Of a DNA stretch of 18,631 nucleotides, positions 6,335 to 13,406 are shown piece by piece. Made by a program: the position numbers and the translations under genes. The stretch comes from DASYUM01 sp036001225 (GTDB lineage: Bacteria; Methylomirabilota; Methylomirabilia; Rokubacteriales; DASRDR01): the NCBI GenBank assembly GCA_036001225.1, contig DASYUM010000006.1, forward strand, positions 1-18,631, given 5' to 3'. The notes beneath the pieces were generated by a model, which had not been told where the DNA came from, ran no database searches, and saw only the letters and a list, made by a program, of their open reading frames with translations. Positions within the stretch are counted from its first letter, which is position 1. Every line of letters begins with the position of its first letter.

Positions 6335-6799
6335 ATGGGTGAGGCTGCCGCCAACCGGTCGGCGTGCCCGCTGCAGGGACTCACCGCCCTCGTCGTCGAG
6401 GATCATCCGGACAGTCGAGACGCCCTGCGTCAGGTCCTGGCCTCCGCCGGGGCCGAGGTCATCGAGGTCGAGGACGGCCACCGAGCGCTCCAGGTCCTGG
6501 CCGCCACGCGGATCGACGTCGTCCTCTGCGACCTTCGGATGCCGCACGTGGATGGCTTCGAGTTCATGCGGCGCTTCCGAGGGGGGTGGCCGCGGACGCC
6601 GGCGCCGGTGATCGCCGTGACCGCGCTCGGCGACGGCCTGGCGGTGCTCCGCGAGACGCGGGCGGCGGGGTTCGACGCGCACCTGGCCAAGCCCTTCGAC
6701 TTCGACGCCCTGATCGGCGCGGTGGCCCGGGTCACCGGACGACCGAGCCCCGCAGAATCGACGTCCCCCCCGCGACGGGCGTCCCGCCGCCGGCGCTAG
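6335..6799 (+). CDS. Stand-alone receiver-domain response regulator (CheY-like)
   Basis: A 154-residue protein consisting of one receiver domain (about 16-135) and a disordered Pro/Ser/Arg-rich tail. All canonical residues are present: acidic Glu22/Asp23 (VVEDHPDSR), phospho-acceptor Asp66 (CDLRMPHVDGFEF), Thr96 and Lys119 (HLAKPFD). The last dozen residues are strongly basic (PPRRASRRRR), which might bind nucleic acid or simply be low-constraint coding. It has no output domain, so it may act as a phosphorelay intermediate or by protein contact. Similar receivers occur at the ends of hybrid histidine kinases, but none is encoded here. It is transcribed divergently from phoB with 117 bases between them. 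Confidence 0.9.
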   Translation: MGEAAANRSACPLQGLTALVVEDHPDSRDALRQVLASAGAEVIEVEDGHRALQVLAATRIDVVLCDLRMPHVDGFEFMRRFRGGWPRTPAPVIAVTALGDGLAVLRETRAAGFDAHLAKPFDFDALIGAVARVTGRPSPAESTSPPRRASRRRR

Positions 6800-6971
6800 C
6801 CTCCCCGCCTCAACTCCCGTTCACTCGCACCCGGCCGCCGTCGTTACGTCAAGACGACCGGCCCGCATTGGGCTCGAGAAGTATCAGGCGCGGGCCAGGC
6901 CCACCTTCGTCGATGCGATCAGGTCCGACAAACGTCCGAGCGTCTGGCGGTCTGAAGGACCATGGGGATCG
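6800..6971. other. Convergent intergenic region, nothing recognised
   Basis: This stretch lies between the 3' ends of the receiver gene (plus) and the dehydrogenase gene (minus). I found no hairpin with a T-tract on either strand, no repeat and no convincing small gene. Confidence 0.5.
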
Positions 6972-7733
6972 TCACGTGCAGGAGAAGCCGCCGTCGATGA
7001 AGATCGACGCGCCGGTGACGAAGTCCGAGGCGGAGCTGGCCAGGAAGACGGCCAGCCCGGCGAAGTCCTCGGGGACACCCCACCGCTTCATCGGGCTCCG
7101 CGAGATGACCTTCTCGTGCATCCCGGGCACCTCGTCTCGCGCCCTCCGCATGAACTCGGTGTCGGTGTAGCCCGGGTGGAAGGCGTTGACTTGGATGTTG
7201 TCCTTGGCCCAGGCGGTGGCCAGGCACTTGGTGAGCTGGACCATGCCACCCTTCGACGCGTTGTAGGGCGCTGCGTAAGGGGCGGCGAAGAGGGCGCCCA
7301 GCGAGCCGGTATTCAGGATCTTGCCGCCGCCGGCCTTCTTGAACTCGGGATACGCGGCCCGGCTGCAGAGAAAGATGCTGGTGAGATCGGTGTCCAGCAC
7401 CCGGTGCCACTCCTCGAGGGTGAACTCCTCGGGCGGCTTCCGGATGTTGATTCCGGCGTTGTTGACGAGGATGTCGAGACGGCCGAAGCGGCCGACCACG
7501 GTCCGGACCATCGCCTGAACCGAAGCCTCGTCGGTGACGTCCACGCGGACGCCGAAGGCGTGGCCACCTTCGGCTTCGAGCTCGGCCACCGCCTCGCGGG
7601 TCTTGGCTTCGTTGCGGGCGGCGAGGGCGACCGCCGCGCCGGCGTTCGCCAGGCCGCGCGCGATGCCGAGGCCGATCCCGCCATTGCCCCCCGTGACGAT
7701 CGCGACCTTGCCGGTGAGGTCGAACGGGCTCAT
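6972..7733 (-). CDS. Short-chain dehydrogenase/reductase (SDR, classical type)
   Basis: 253 residues with a Rossmann NAD(P)-binding motif TGGNGGIG (14-21), NNAG (91-94), catalytic Ser144, and the YxxxK pair Tyr157/Lys161 (YNASK). Arg40 after the second strand (AARNEAK) suggests NADP preference. At the catalytic-tetrad Asn position (usually D-x-N-L) the sequence is DTDL, with Asp116; many related SDRs tolerate this. The C-terminus GASIFIDGGFS is typical of gluconate 5-dehydrogenase/KduD-like members. The ATG at 7733 follows GAGGAG and overlaps the amidohydrolase stop (ATGA), so translation is probably coupled. It is the last gene of the ABC importer operon and probably oxidises or reduces an intermediate of the imported compound. 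The substrate is unknown. Confidence 0.93.
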   Translation of the reverse strand: MSPFDLTGKVAIVTGGNGGIGLGIARGLANAGAAVALAARNEAKTREAVAELEAEGGHAFGVRVDVTDEASVQAMVRTVVGRFGRLDILVNNAGINIRKPPEEFTLEEWHRVLDTDLTSIFLCSRAAYPEFKKAGGGKILNTGSLGALFAAPYAAPYNASKGGMVQLTKCLATAWAKDNIQVNAFHPGYTDTEFMRRARDEVPGMHEKVISRSPMKRWGVPEDFAGLAVFLASSASDFVTGASIFIDGGFSCT

Positions 7734-8854
7734 GCCGACTCCTCGATGGGCAACAACTCCGCCAGGTTTCTCCCGAGGACCAGTTCCTTCTCGACCGAGG
7801 TCAGGAAGTCGCAGTAGCGCAGCACATGGTCTCGGCACTGGCGATAGGTGCAGAAGCGCTCGACGTTCGGCATGTCGGAGCCCCAGACGAGCTTCCCCGC
7901 GCCGTAGCGGTCGCGGAGGCCCCGGATGAGCCGCTGGGCTTCGGGGTAGGGGTAGTCCCACACGCCGCCCCAGGCGATGGGGAAGCAGACCTCGATCCAG
8001 AGGTTCTCGCAGCGGAGCACGCGGTCCACGGGGTCGGGGAGCTGCCACTCGCCCCGGGGGGCGAAGAACGAAGCCGGCGGCCCCATCACCAGGAGCCAGC
8101 GCGTGGCGCGGAACCGCGTGAGCAGGCGGTCGAGCCGCGCCATGTTGCCGACGTAGCTCGCCTCGTCGTATTCCGGGACGGCCGGGGCCTCGAAGAACAC
8201 CGGGAGGTCGAGGCCGGCCACGTGCTCCCAGAAGGCGTCGTAGCGCGGGTCGTCGAAGTGCCAGCGGAAGCCGTGACGGGCGAAGCTGTCGAGGTTGTAG
8301 TAGAGGCCGCGGAGGCCGAGGCGCTTGACGGCGCGCTCGAGCTCGGCCATCTCGGTCGGCGTGTCCGCCACGGGCTCGTCCACGTGGCAGAGGCCGGTGA
8401 AGCGGTCGGGGTAGTGGCGCTGGGCGAGGGCGTTCAGATCGTTCATCCGCCCGTAGCTGTGGCCGGCCTGGAGGACGCAGTGATCGACGCCGGCGTAGTC
8501 CATCTGGGCGAGCATCAGCTCGGGCGGCGCCTCGATCTGGGCCATGCCGACCGGCATGTACTGGATGTAATGGTCCTCGCCGTCGAGGGTGAACTCGAGG
8601 CGCCCGTACGGGCCGAGCCGGAAGGCGATGTCGTCGCGGAGGCCGGCCCAGGAATTGTCGCCCTTCCGGTACAGGCCCCCGGCGTCGGCCGGCGCGCCGT
8701 CGCGGGCGCGTCGGATCTGCGCCGAGGGGCGCGTGAGGTTCTTCTGGATGTACCGCCAGCGGATCTCGCGCGAGGGGTGGCCGCCGGGGCCGGCCCAGTG
8801 CGTGAAGATGTGCGCGTGGGAGTCGATGATCATGCGATCAGCGGCGGCCGCCAC
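7730..8854 (-). CDS. Amidohydrolase family 2 protein (metal-dependent hydrolase/decarboxylase)
   Basis: 374 residues from GTG 8854; ATG 8833 is an alternative start, and neither has a strong ribosome binding site. The TIM-barrel metal motif HxH is at the N-terminus (IDSHAHIF, His13/His15 from GTG), and the late-barrel Asp is in WGSDMP (Asp327). The overall pattern fits PF04909, which includes ACMSD, gamma-resorcylate decarboxylase and lactone hydrolases. An insertion after the first strand (about residues 30-95) makes it longer than the second amidohydrolase in this window. It is followed by the SDR with a four-base overlap and lies 71 bases after the binding-protein gene. It probably acts in the cytoplasm on the imported compound; the exact reaction cannot be deduced. 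Confidence 0.87.
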   Translation of the reverse strand: MAAAADRMIIDSHAHIFTHWAGPGGHPSREIRWRYIQKNLTRPSAQIRRARDGAPADAGGLYRKGDNSWAGLRDDIAFRLGPYGRLEFTLDGEDHYIQYMPVGMAQIEAPPELMLAQMDYAGVDHCVLQAGHSYGRMNDLNALAQRHYPDRFTGLCHVDEPVADTPTEMAELERAVKRLGLRGLYYNLDSFARHGFRWHFDDPRYDAFWEHVAGLDLPVFFEAPAVPEYDEASYVGNMARLDRLLTRFRATRWLLVMGPPASFFAPRGEWQLPDPVDRVLRCENLWIEVCFPIAWGGVWDYPYPEAQRLIRGLRDRYGAGKLVWGSDMPNVERFCTYRQCRDHVLRYCDFLTSVEKELVLGRNLAELLPIEESA

Positions 8855-8925
8855 GCGAGATCATTCGCCGAGCGGCGCCGGCGTCGTCTGCGCGGCGGCC
8901 GAGCGCGGCTCGTGAGTCGTCCGGC

Positions 8926-9789
8926 TCACGCGCCGACGAGCAGCTCCCGGTAGTGGTTGAAGCGCTCCTGCATGAAGCCGCTCTCCACCATGTTGTCGGC
9001 CCACATGTCGAGGAAGAATTTCCAGGTCGGGTCGCCGTGGCGGATGGCCCAGGTGTTCGCGCCGCGGCCGAACGGGTGCCCCTCGTCCACGATGTGGGCC
9101 CAGCTGTTCTTGGCCGCGAAGGCCATCACGTCCAGGTCGCCCATCACCACCAGGTCGGCCTTCTTGGTCCGCACCGGCTCCGCCGACAGCGCGATCTGAC
9201 CCGACGTGGTGATGATCTTGGCCTTGGGGAAGAGCATCTTGAGGACGTGCTCCTCCCGCGTGCCGACGTTGACCGAGAAGGTGACGTCGGGGCGGTTGAA
9301 GTCGGCCGCCGACTTGAAGCGGGAGGCGGCATCCCTGTGGCAGATGGCCAGGTGCCCTTTGTGCCACATCGGGGCGACGTAGTTGACGACGAGCGCCCGC
9401 GGGATCGTGTAGAAGAGCGACGAGACGAAGACGTCGAAGTCGCCCTTCCGGAGGTCGACCGTGGCGTTGGCCCAGGAGACCTCCTGGTAGTCGAGCTTGA
9501 CCTCCAGTTCCTTGGCGAAGTTCTCGGCCACGTCGTAGTAGATCCCGGCCAGCTTGTTGGTCTTGGCGTCCTTGTAGAACCAGGCCGGGGTCTGGGCGTA
9601 GCCTACCTTGAGCGTGGCGTCTTTCTTGACCCGGGCCAGGACGGACTTGGGATCGATCCCCGATTCGAGGAGCTGGCCGTGCGCCTCCCGCAGCCAGCCC
9701 CCGCCGAGCCTCGTGGTCACCGCCACGCTCCCGAGGCCGAGCGCCGCCTTCATGAACCCCCGCTTGGTCAGCCGTCCGCCGCTTGCCAT
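8926..9789 (-). CDS. Periplasmic substrate-binding protein, polar amino-acid ABC importer (family 3)
   Basis: 287 residues. The N-terminus LTKRGFMKAALGLGSVAVT resembles a twin-arginine-type export signal with KR in place of RR. The mature part starts the family-3 fold at LKVGYAQTPAWFYKD, continues with GIYYDVAENFAKEL and WANATVDLRKGDFDVFVSS, and then FSVNVGTREE, the second-lobe phosphate/glycine strand typical of SBP_bac_3. Such proteins capture amino acids or related small acids in the periplasm and deliver them to permease dimers. The start codon at 9789 has an excellent ribosome binding site (AAGGAGGG). It lies 13 bases after the permease stop. Fold confidence is high, ligand unknown. Confidence 0.92.
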   Translation of the reverse strand: MASGGRLTKRGFMKAALGLGSVAVTTRLGGGWLREAHGQLLESGIDPKSVLARVKKDATLKVGYAQTPAWFYKDAKTNKLAGIYYDVAENFAKELEVKLDYQEVSWANATVDLRKGDFDVFVSSLFYTIPRALVVNYVAPMWHKGHLAICHRDAASRFKSAADFNRPDVTFSVNVGTREEHVLKMLFPKAKIITTSGQIALSAEPVRTKKADLVVMGDLDVMAFAAKNSWAHIVDEGHPFGRGANTWAIRHGDPTWKFFLDMWADNMVESGFMQERFNHYRELLVGA

Positions 9790-9802
9790 GTCGCCCTCCT
9801 TT

Positions 9803-10462
9803 TCAGGCGTACCGCGCCCGCAGTCGGTCCGAGTACCACTTGATGGCCGCCGACAGGCCGAACACGATGACGACGTAGACCAGCGCCGTCGCCGAGAGGA
9901 TCTCGATCGGCTCGAACCAGATGGAGGTGAGTCGCAACGCCTCGTACATGAGATCGGGCACCGCGATCACCGAGACGAGTGTCGAGGACTTCACCACGAC
10001 CAGGAACTGGTTCATGATCGACGGCGCCATGACCAGGAGCGCCTGGGGCAGGACGATCCGCCGCATGGTGAGGGCCGGTGACATTCCGAGCGCGTGCGCG
10101 GCCTCCCGGTGTCCCCGGGGCACGCCTTCGATGCCGGCCCGGAAGGTCTCCGCCAGGTAGCCGCTCGACTGGAGCGCCAGCGCCGCCCAGCCGGCGGCGA
10201 AGAACGACCGGGGCCAGCCGAAGAGCTCCGGCCACACGTAGCTCACCCAGATGAGCTGGACGTAGATCGGCGTGTTTCGCGCGAACTCGATGTAGAGGGT
10301 CGCGAGCCCCCGGAGCGGCCGCACGTAGAGACGCACCAGGCAGACCACGAGGCCGACGACGAGCGCGACGGCCATCGCGATCGCGCAGACCTCGGCCGTG
10401 ACCAGGAGCCCCTCGAGGAGCCGGTCCCGATGATTCCAGACCGTCCGCCGCAGGACGTCCAT
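9803..10462 (-). CDS. ABC transporter permease, polar amino-acid family (HisM/GlnP type), second copy
   Basis: 219 residues, the standard length for this family, with five predicted transmembrane helices. Signature stretches are EFARNTPIYVQLIW and the cytoplasmic EAA coupling loop EAAHALGMSPALTMRRIVLPQ, which contacts the ATPase. It pairs with the permease encoded upstream to form a heterodimeric channel. ATG 10462 has no clear ribosome binding site; the bases before it are a duplicated copy of the 3' end of the other permease gene, so translation may have depended on coupling that the 287-bp insert disrupted. The first coding bases (GACGTCCTGCGGCG) also occur twice in the upstream tandem repeat. 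Confidence 0.92.
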   Translation of the reverse strand: MDVLRRTVWNHRDRLLEGLLVTAEVCAIAMAVALVVGLVVCLVRLYVRPLRGLATLYIEFARNTPIYVQLIWVSYVWPELFGWPRSFFAAGWAALALQSSGYLAETFRAGIEGVPRGHREAAHALGMSPALTMRRIVLPQALLVMAPSIMNQFLVVVKSSTLVSVIAVPDLMYEALRLTSIWFEPIEILSATALVYVVIVFGLSAAIKWYSDRLRARYA

Positions 10463-10494
10463 GGGTCACGCCCAGCCGCGGCGCCGCCACTCCG

Positions 10495-10521
10495 TCGGAG
10501 GGGGGCGGTGCCCCCCTCCGA
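10495..10521. repeat. GC-rich hairpin, 11-bp stem
   Basis: TCGGAGGGGGG pairs with CCCCCCTCCGA around a CGGTG loop, followed by another C-run to 10533. A similar G-run/C-run hairpin occurs at 11467-11496. There is no T-tract on either side, so it is not a standard terminator. It may belong to a dispersed intergenic repeat family. Confidence 0.55.
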
Positions 10522-10538
10522 GGCCTCCCCCCGGGAAA

Positions 10539-10651
10539 GGCGCGCCGCAGGACGTCGCGGGGCTGGGGGGCGCGACGAGGCGCGCGGACCCAAATGGCGC
10601 GCCGCAGGACGTCGCGGGGCTGGGGGGCGCGACGAGGCGCGCGGACCCAAA
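10539..10651. repeat. Tandem direct repeat, two copies, period 57 bp
   Basis: Positions 10539-10594 and 10596-10651 are identical 56-base copies separated by one base. Each contains CGCCGCAGGACGTC, the reverse complement of the first codons of the downstream permease. The period is a multiple of three. Only two copies exist. Confidence 0.9.
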
Positions 10652-10655
10652 GATT

Positions 10656-10674
10656 GCGCCGGCAAAGCCGGCGC
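10656..10674. repeat. Perfect 8-bp stem-loop in permease intergenic region
   Basis: GCGCCGGC-AAA-GCCGGCGC is a perfect hairpin with a three-base loop, next to the tandem repeat. On the minus (transcribed) strand it is followed by AATCTTTGG, too weak a T-tract for confident termination. It might tune expression between the two permeases. Confidence 0.4.
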
Positions 10675-10752
10675 TCGGAGCGCTTCGGACGGAGGTGCGC
10701 GGACGAGTCATGCCGGTGCGGCCTCACGTCGGCAGGAGTCGGCCGGCATCGA

Positions 10753-11454
10753 TTAGGCCCAGCCGCGGCGCCGCCACTGCTCGGTGAAGCGCCGCACCGA
10801 GACCGACATGGCGAAGATCACCCCGAAATAGAGGAAGGCCGTCCCCGAGTAGAGCGGCAGCGGGCGCATTTGCTCTTGGGTGATGATCGAGACCTGGTAC
10901 ATGAGGTCGGTGACCGAGATGAGCGAGACCAGCGTCGTGGCCTTGAAGAGCGAGATGAACTGGTTCATGGCTTCCGGGAGCATCCGCCGGACCGCCTGGG
11001 GGAGAATGATCCGCCGGAGCGTGAGTCCCCGCGACATCGCCAGTGACCGCGCCGCCTCGACGTGCCCGCGCGGGACGGCGAGGATCCCGGCCCGGAACGT
11101 CTCCGTGAAGTAGCCGCTCGACGCCAGGCCGAGCGCGAGCACCGCCGAGACCACCGGGACGAAATTGACCCGGACGCCGGTGAGCCAGGTCAGCACGAGC
11201 GGGGGCACGTAGTGGATCCAGATCAGGAGCACGTACTCGGGCGTATTCCGGCACAGCTCGGCGTAGAACGTGCCGATCCAGCGGAGGCCCCGCCAGGCGG
11301 ACAGCCGCAGGAGACACGCCACCAGGCCGAGGACGACCGCGAGCACCGCGGCGAAGGCGAAGACATACAGGGTGACGGCGGCGCCGGCCAGTAGGATCGT
11401 GCGGTATTCCCAGAAGAGGCCGGGGTCGAAGAGCTGCGCGAGCGTGTCGAGCAC
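10753..11454 (-). CDS. ABC transporter permease, polar amino-acid family, first copy
   Basis: 233 residues starting at GTG 11454. It shows the HisM/GlnP-type features ELCRNTPEYVLLIW and the EAA loop EAARSLAMSRGLTLRRIILPQ, with five transmembrane helices. It should form a heterodimer with the second permease and take energy from the ATPase encoded 99 bases upstream. No strong ribosome binding site precedes the GTG. The gap upstream carries a GC-rich hairpin. Its last codons (QWRRRGWA) are duplicated, in a different context, immediately before the second permease gene. Confidence 0.92.
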   Translation of the reverse strand: MLDTLAQLFDPGLFWEYRTILLAGAAVTLYVFAFAAVLAVVLGLVACLLRLSAWRGLRWIGTFYAELCRNTPEYVLLIWIHYVPPLVLTWLTGVRVNFVPVVSAVLALGLASSGYFTETFRAGILAVPRGHVEAARSLAMSRGLTLRRIILPQAVRRMLPEAMNQFISLFKATTLVSLISVTDLMYQVSIITQEQMRPLPLYSGTAFLYFGVIFAMSVSVRRFTEQWRRRGWA

Positions 11455-11466
11455 GACTCAGTCGGG

Positions 11467-11496
11467 CCGGGGGGGAGCTGCATGCTCCTCCCCCGG
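11467..11496. repeat. GC-rich imperfect hairpin between ATPase and permease genes
   Basis: CCGGGGGGGAGC pairs with GCTCCTCCCCCGG (one bulge) around TGCAT, and a further C-run follows to 11507. Its layout matches the hairpin at 10495-10521. Both lie between genes of the same importer operon. No T-tract is present. Confidence 0.5.
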
Positions 11497-11553
11497 ACCC
11501 CCCCCTCCGGGTATCTCCCTGCTCACACGGAAGAGCGATTCCTTCACGGGCTC

Positions 11554-12384
11554 TCAGTGGAGCACCTTGGAGAGGAACTGCCGACAGCGTTCGCTCTTCG
11601 GCTGGATCAGGACGTCCCCCGGCGGCCCATCCTCCTCGATGAGCCCGTTGTGCAGGAAGAGGATCCGGTCGGAGGCCTCGCGCGCGAATCCCATCTCGTG
11701 GGTGACCACGAGCATCGTCATGCCTTCCCGGGCCAGCTTCTCCATGACGTCCAGGACCTCGCCGATCAGCTCGGGATCGAGCGCGGAGGTCGGCTCGTCG
11801 AAGAGCATGACCTTCGGCTGCATGGCGAGCGCGCGGGCGATCGCCACGCGCTGCTGCTGGCCGCCGGAGAGCCGGGCCGGATACTCGTCGCGCTTCTCGA
11901 CCAGGTCGACCTTGGTCAGGTAGCGCATCGCGACCTCGCGGGCCTCGGCCGGCGACATTCCGCGGACGCGGATGGGCGCCTCGACGATATTCTCGAGCGC
12001 GGTCATGTGGGGCCACAGGTTGAACTGCTGGAAGACCATCGCCACGTCCATGCGGACGCGGTTGACCTGCGCCATCGACTCCGGCCGCTGCCGGCCGGCA
12101 GCGTCGACCCGGAAGCCCATGGGCCGACCCATGACCCAGACCTCGCCGGAGGTGGGCGTCTCGAGGTGGTTGATGCAGCGGAGCAGCGTGCTCTTTCCCG
12201 AGCCGCTGGCGCCGATGATGCTGACGACGTCGCCCCGACGGAGTTCGAAGGAGACGCCCTTGAGCACCTCGAGCGGGCCGAACGACTTGTGCAGGTCGAC
12301 CACCCGGACGACCGGCTCGCCGTCGGGAGACGGGTGGCCCTGGCTCACGGAGCCAGGGTAGATCAGCCGCGCGGGGCCGCGCAA
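11554..12384 (-). CDS. ABC transporter ATP-binding protein, polar amino-acid family (GlnQ/HisP type)
   Basis: 276 residues with a Walker A motif GASGSGKST (58-66), Q-loop FQQF (Gln119), signature LSGGQQQRV (172-180), Walker B VMLFDEP (192-198), D-loop SALDP and the switch His229 (VVTHEM). The insertion between Walker A and the Q-loop and the FNLWPHMTALENI stretch are typical of the HisP/GlnQ group. TTG 12384 is supported by GGAGGC seven bases upstream. GTG 12348 would give a more usual N-terminus but has a poorer binding site. First gene of the minus-strand importer operon. It hydrolyses ATP on the cytoplasmic face to drive the two permeases. Confidence 0.95.
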   Translation of the reverse strand: MRGPARLIYPGSVSQGHPSPDGEPVVRVVDLHKSFGPLEVLKGVSFELRRGDVVSIIGASGSGKSTLLRCINHLETPTSGEVWVMGRPMGFRVDAAGRQRPESMAQVNRVRMDVAMVFQQFNLWPHMTALENIVEAPIRVRGMSPAEAREVAMRYLTKVDLVEKRDEYPARLSGGQQQRVAIARALAMQPKVMLFDEPTSALDPELIGEVLDVMEKLAREGMTMLVVTHEMGFAREASDRILFLHNGLIEEDGPPGDVLIQPKSERCRQFLSKVLH

Positions 12385-12425
12385 GGGACGCCTCCGGGGG
12401 CGATCGGCGCGGCTACCTCCGCGCC

Positions 12426-12454
12426 TTGACGAAGCTCCCCCTATCCCCTATGGT
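12426..12454 (+). promoter_or_regulatory. Sigma-70-like promoter for the deacetylase-led operon
   Basis: TTGACG (12426-12431) and TATGGT (12449-12454) are separated by 17 bases, the optimal spacing. The predicted start near 12461 gives a leader of about 47 bases ending in a strong ribosome binding site. It lies in the 123-base gap shared with the divergent ATPase gene. Confidence 0.6.
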
Positions 12455-12507
12455 TCGATTCGACTTCGTCCTCGCGTGAGCCTCGAGCGGACCGGGAAGG
12501 AGGGGAC

Positions 12508-13386
12508 GTGAAGCTGCCCCGGGAGCGCTTCGACTATTCGGCCATCGTGGACCGCCCGCCCCGGAAGCTTCCCCGGGGCGCGCGCCTGGCCGTGTGGACG
12601 ATCGTCAACGTGGAGGAGTGGGACATCCAGGGTCCCATGCCCCGCACCGTGCTCCCGCCGCCGGCCGGCGGCGGCGGAGTCCCCGACGTTCCCAACTGGG
12701 CCTGGCACGACTACGGGATGCGCGTGGGCTTCTGGCGGCTCAAGACCGCGCTCGACCGCTACCGGATCAAGGCCACGCTCGCCATCAACGCCTCGGTCTG
12801 CCTCTCCTACCCGCGGGTCGCCGAGGCGGCGCGCGACGCCGGCTGGGAGTTCATGGGGCACAGCTACGTGCAGAAGTCGCTCCACGCCGTCCCCGACGAG
12901 CGTGACGTCATCCGGAAGTCGGTCGAGACGATCCGCAAGTTCACGGGGCGGCCACCCCGCGGCTGGCTCGGGCCCGGCCTCACCGAGACGTGGCAGACGC
13001 TCGACATCCTGGCCGAAGAGGGGATCGAGTACGTCTGCGACTGGGTCAACGACGACCAGCCCTACGAGATCAAGACCACGACCCGGCCGCTGGTCATGGT
13101 GCCCTACACGGTGGAGGTCAACGACATCCCGATGATGCTGATCCAGCACCGCGAGGCCCACGAGCTGTTCGACCGCGCCCGGGACCAGTTCGACCGGCTC
13201 TACGCCGAGGGCCGGCGCTCGGCGCGGGTGATGGCCATCGCGGTGCATCCCTACATCAGCGGGGTGCCGCACCGGATCAAGTACTTCGAGCGGATCTACG
13301 CCTACATGAAGAAGCGGCCGGGCGTGCTCTTCTGCAAAGGCGAGGACGTCCTGGACTGGTACCGATCCGCCGCGGGGCGGCGGTAG
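12508..13386 (+). CDS. Polysaccharide deacetylase family protein (PuuE/allantoinase-like)
   Basis: 292 residues from GTG 12508, which has an excellent ribosome binding site (GAAGGAGGGG). The protein shows the NodB-fold pattern of the PuuE-like subgroup: VNVEEWDIQGPMPR near residues 34-46, the KATLAINASV strand (88-97), GWEFMGHSYVQKSLH (112-126), a disulfide-free core, and the late AIAVHPYISG segment. PuuE-type members act on ring amides such as allantoin without the usual metal triad, while others remove acetyl groups from sugars; which applies here is unclear. It leads an operon with an ACMSD-like enzyme and a hydroxyacid dehydrogenase, which argues for small-molecule catabolism rather than cell-wall work. 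No signal peptide is seen. Confidence 0.88.
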   Translation: MKLPRERFDYSAIVDRPPRKLPRGARLAVWTIVNVEEWDIQGPMPRTVLPPPAGGGGVPDVPNWAWHDYGMRVGFWRLKTALDRYRIKATLAINASVCLSYPRVAEAARDAGWEFMGHSYVQKSLHAVPDERDVIRKSVETIRKFTGRPPRGWLGPGLTETWQTLDILAEEGIEYVCDWVNDDQPYEIKTTTRPLVMVPYTVEVNDIPMMLIQHREAHELFDRARDQFDRLYAEGRRSARVMAIAVHPYISGVPHRIKYFERIYAYMKKRPGVLFCKGEDVLDWYRSAAGRR

Positions 13387-13406
13387 TCCGCCGCGCATCG
13401 AACGCC

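Larger units (their letters stand above)
10470..10756. repeat. 287-bp segment bounded by a 22-bp direct repeat between the two permease genes
   Basis: The 22 bases at 10757-10778, which encode the last residues of the upstream permease (WRRRGWA), recur exactly at 10470-10491, just before the next permease start. The interval between holds a tandem repeat, a GC hairpin and an 8-bp-stem hairpin. This could be an inserted non-autonomous element or a slippage/recombination duplication. It carries no gene that I can support. Confidence 0.65.

Noticed and set aside
6972..7733. Catalytic Asn to Asp in the SDR as evidence of inactivation
   Set aside because: Ser144, Tyr157 and Lys161 are intact and related active enzymes tolerate changes at this position.
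10539..10651. CRISPR-like repeat
   Set aside because: Only two copies with a single base between them and no spacers; a simple tandem duplication.
12448..13398. Open frame on the minus strand opposite the deacetylase
   Set aside because: Antisense shadow of a gene with a strong ribosome binding site and promoter on the plus strand.
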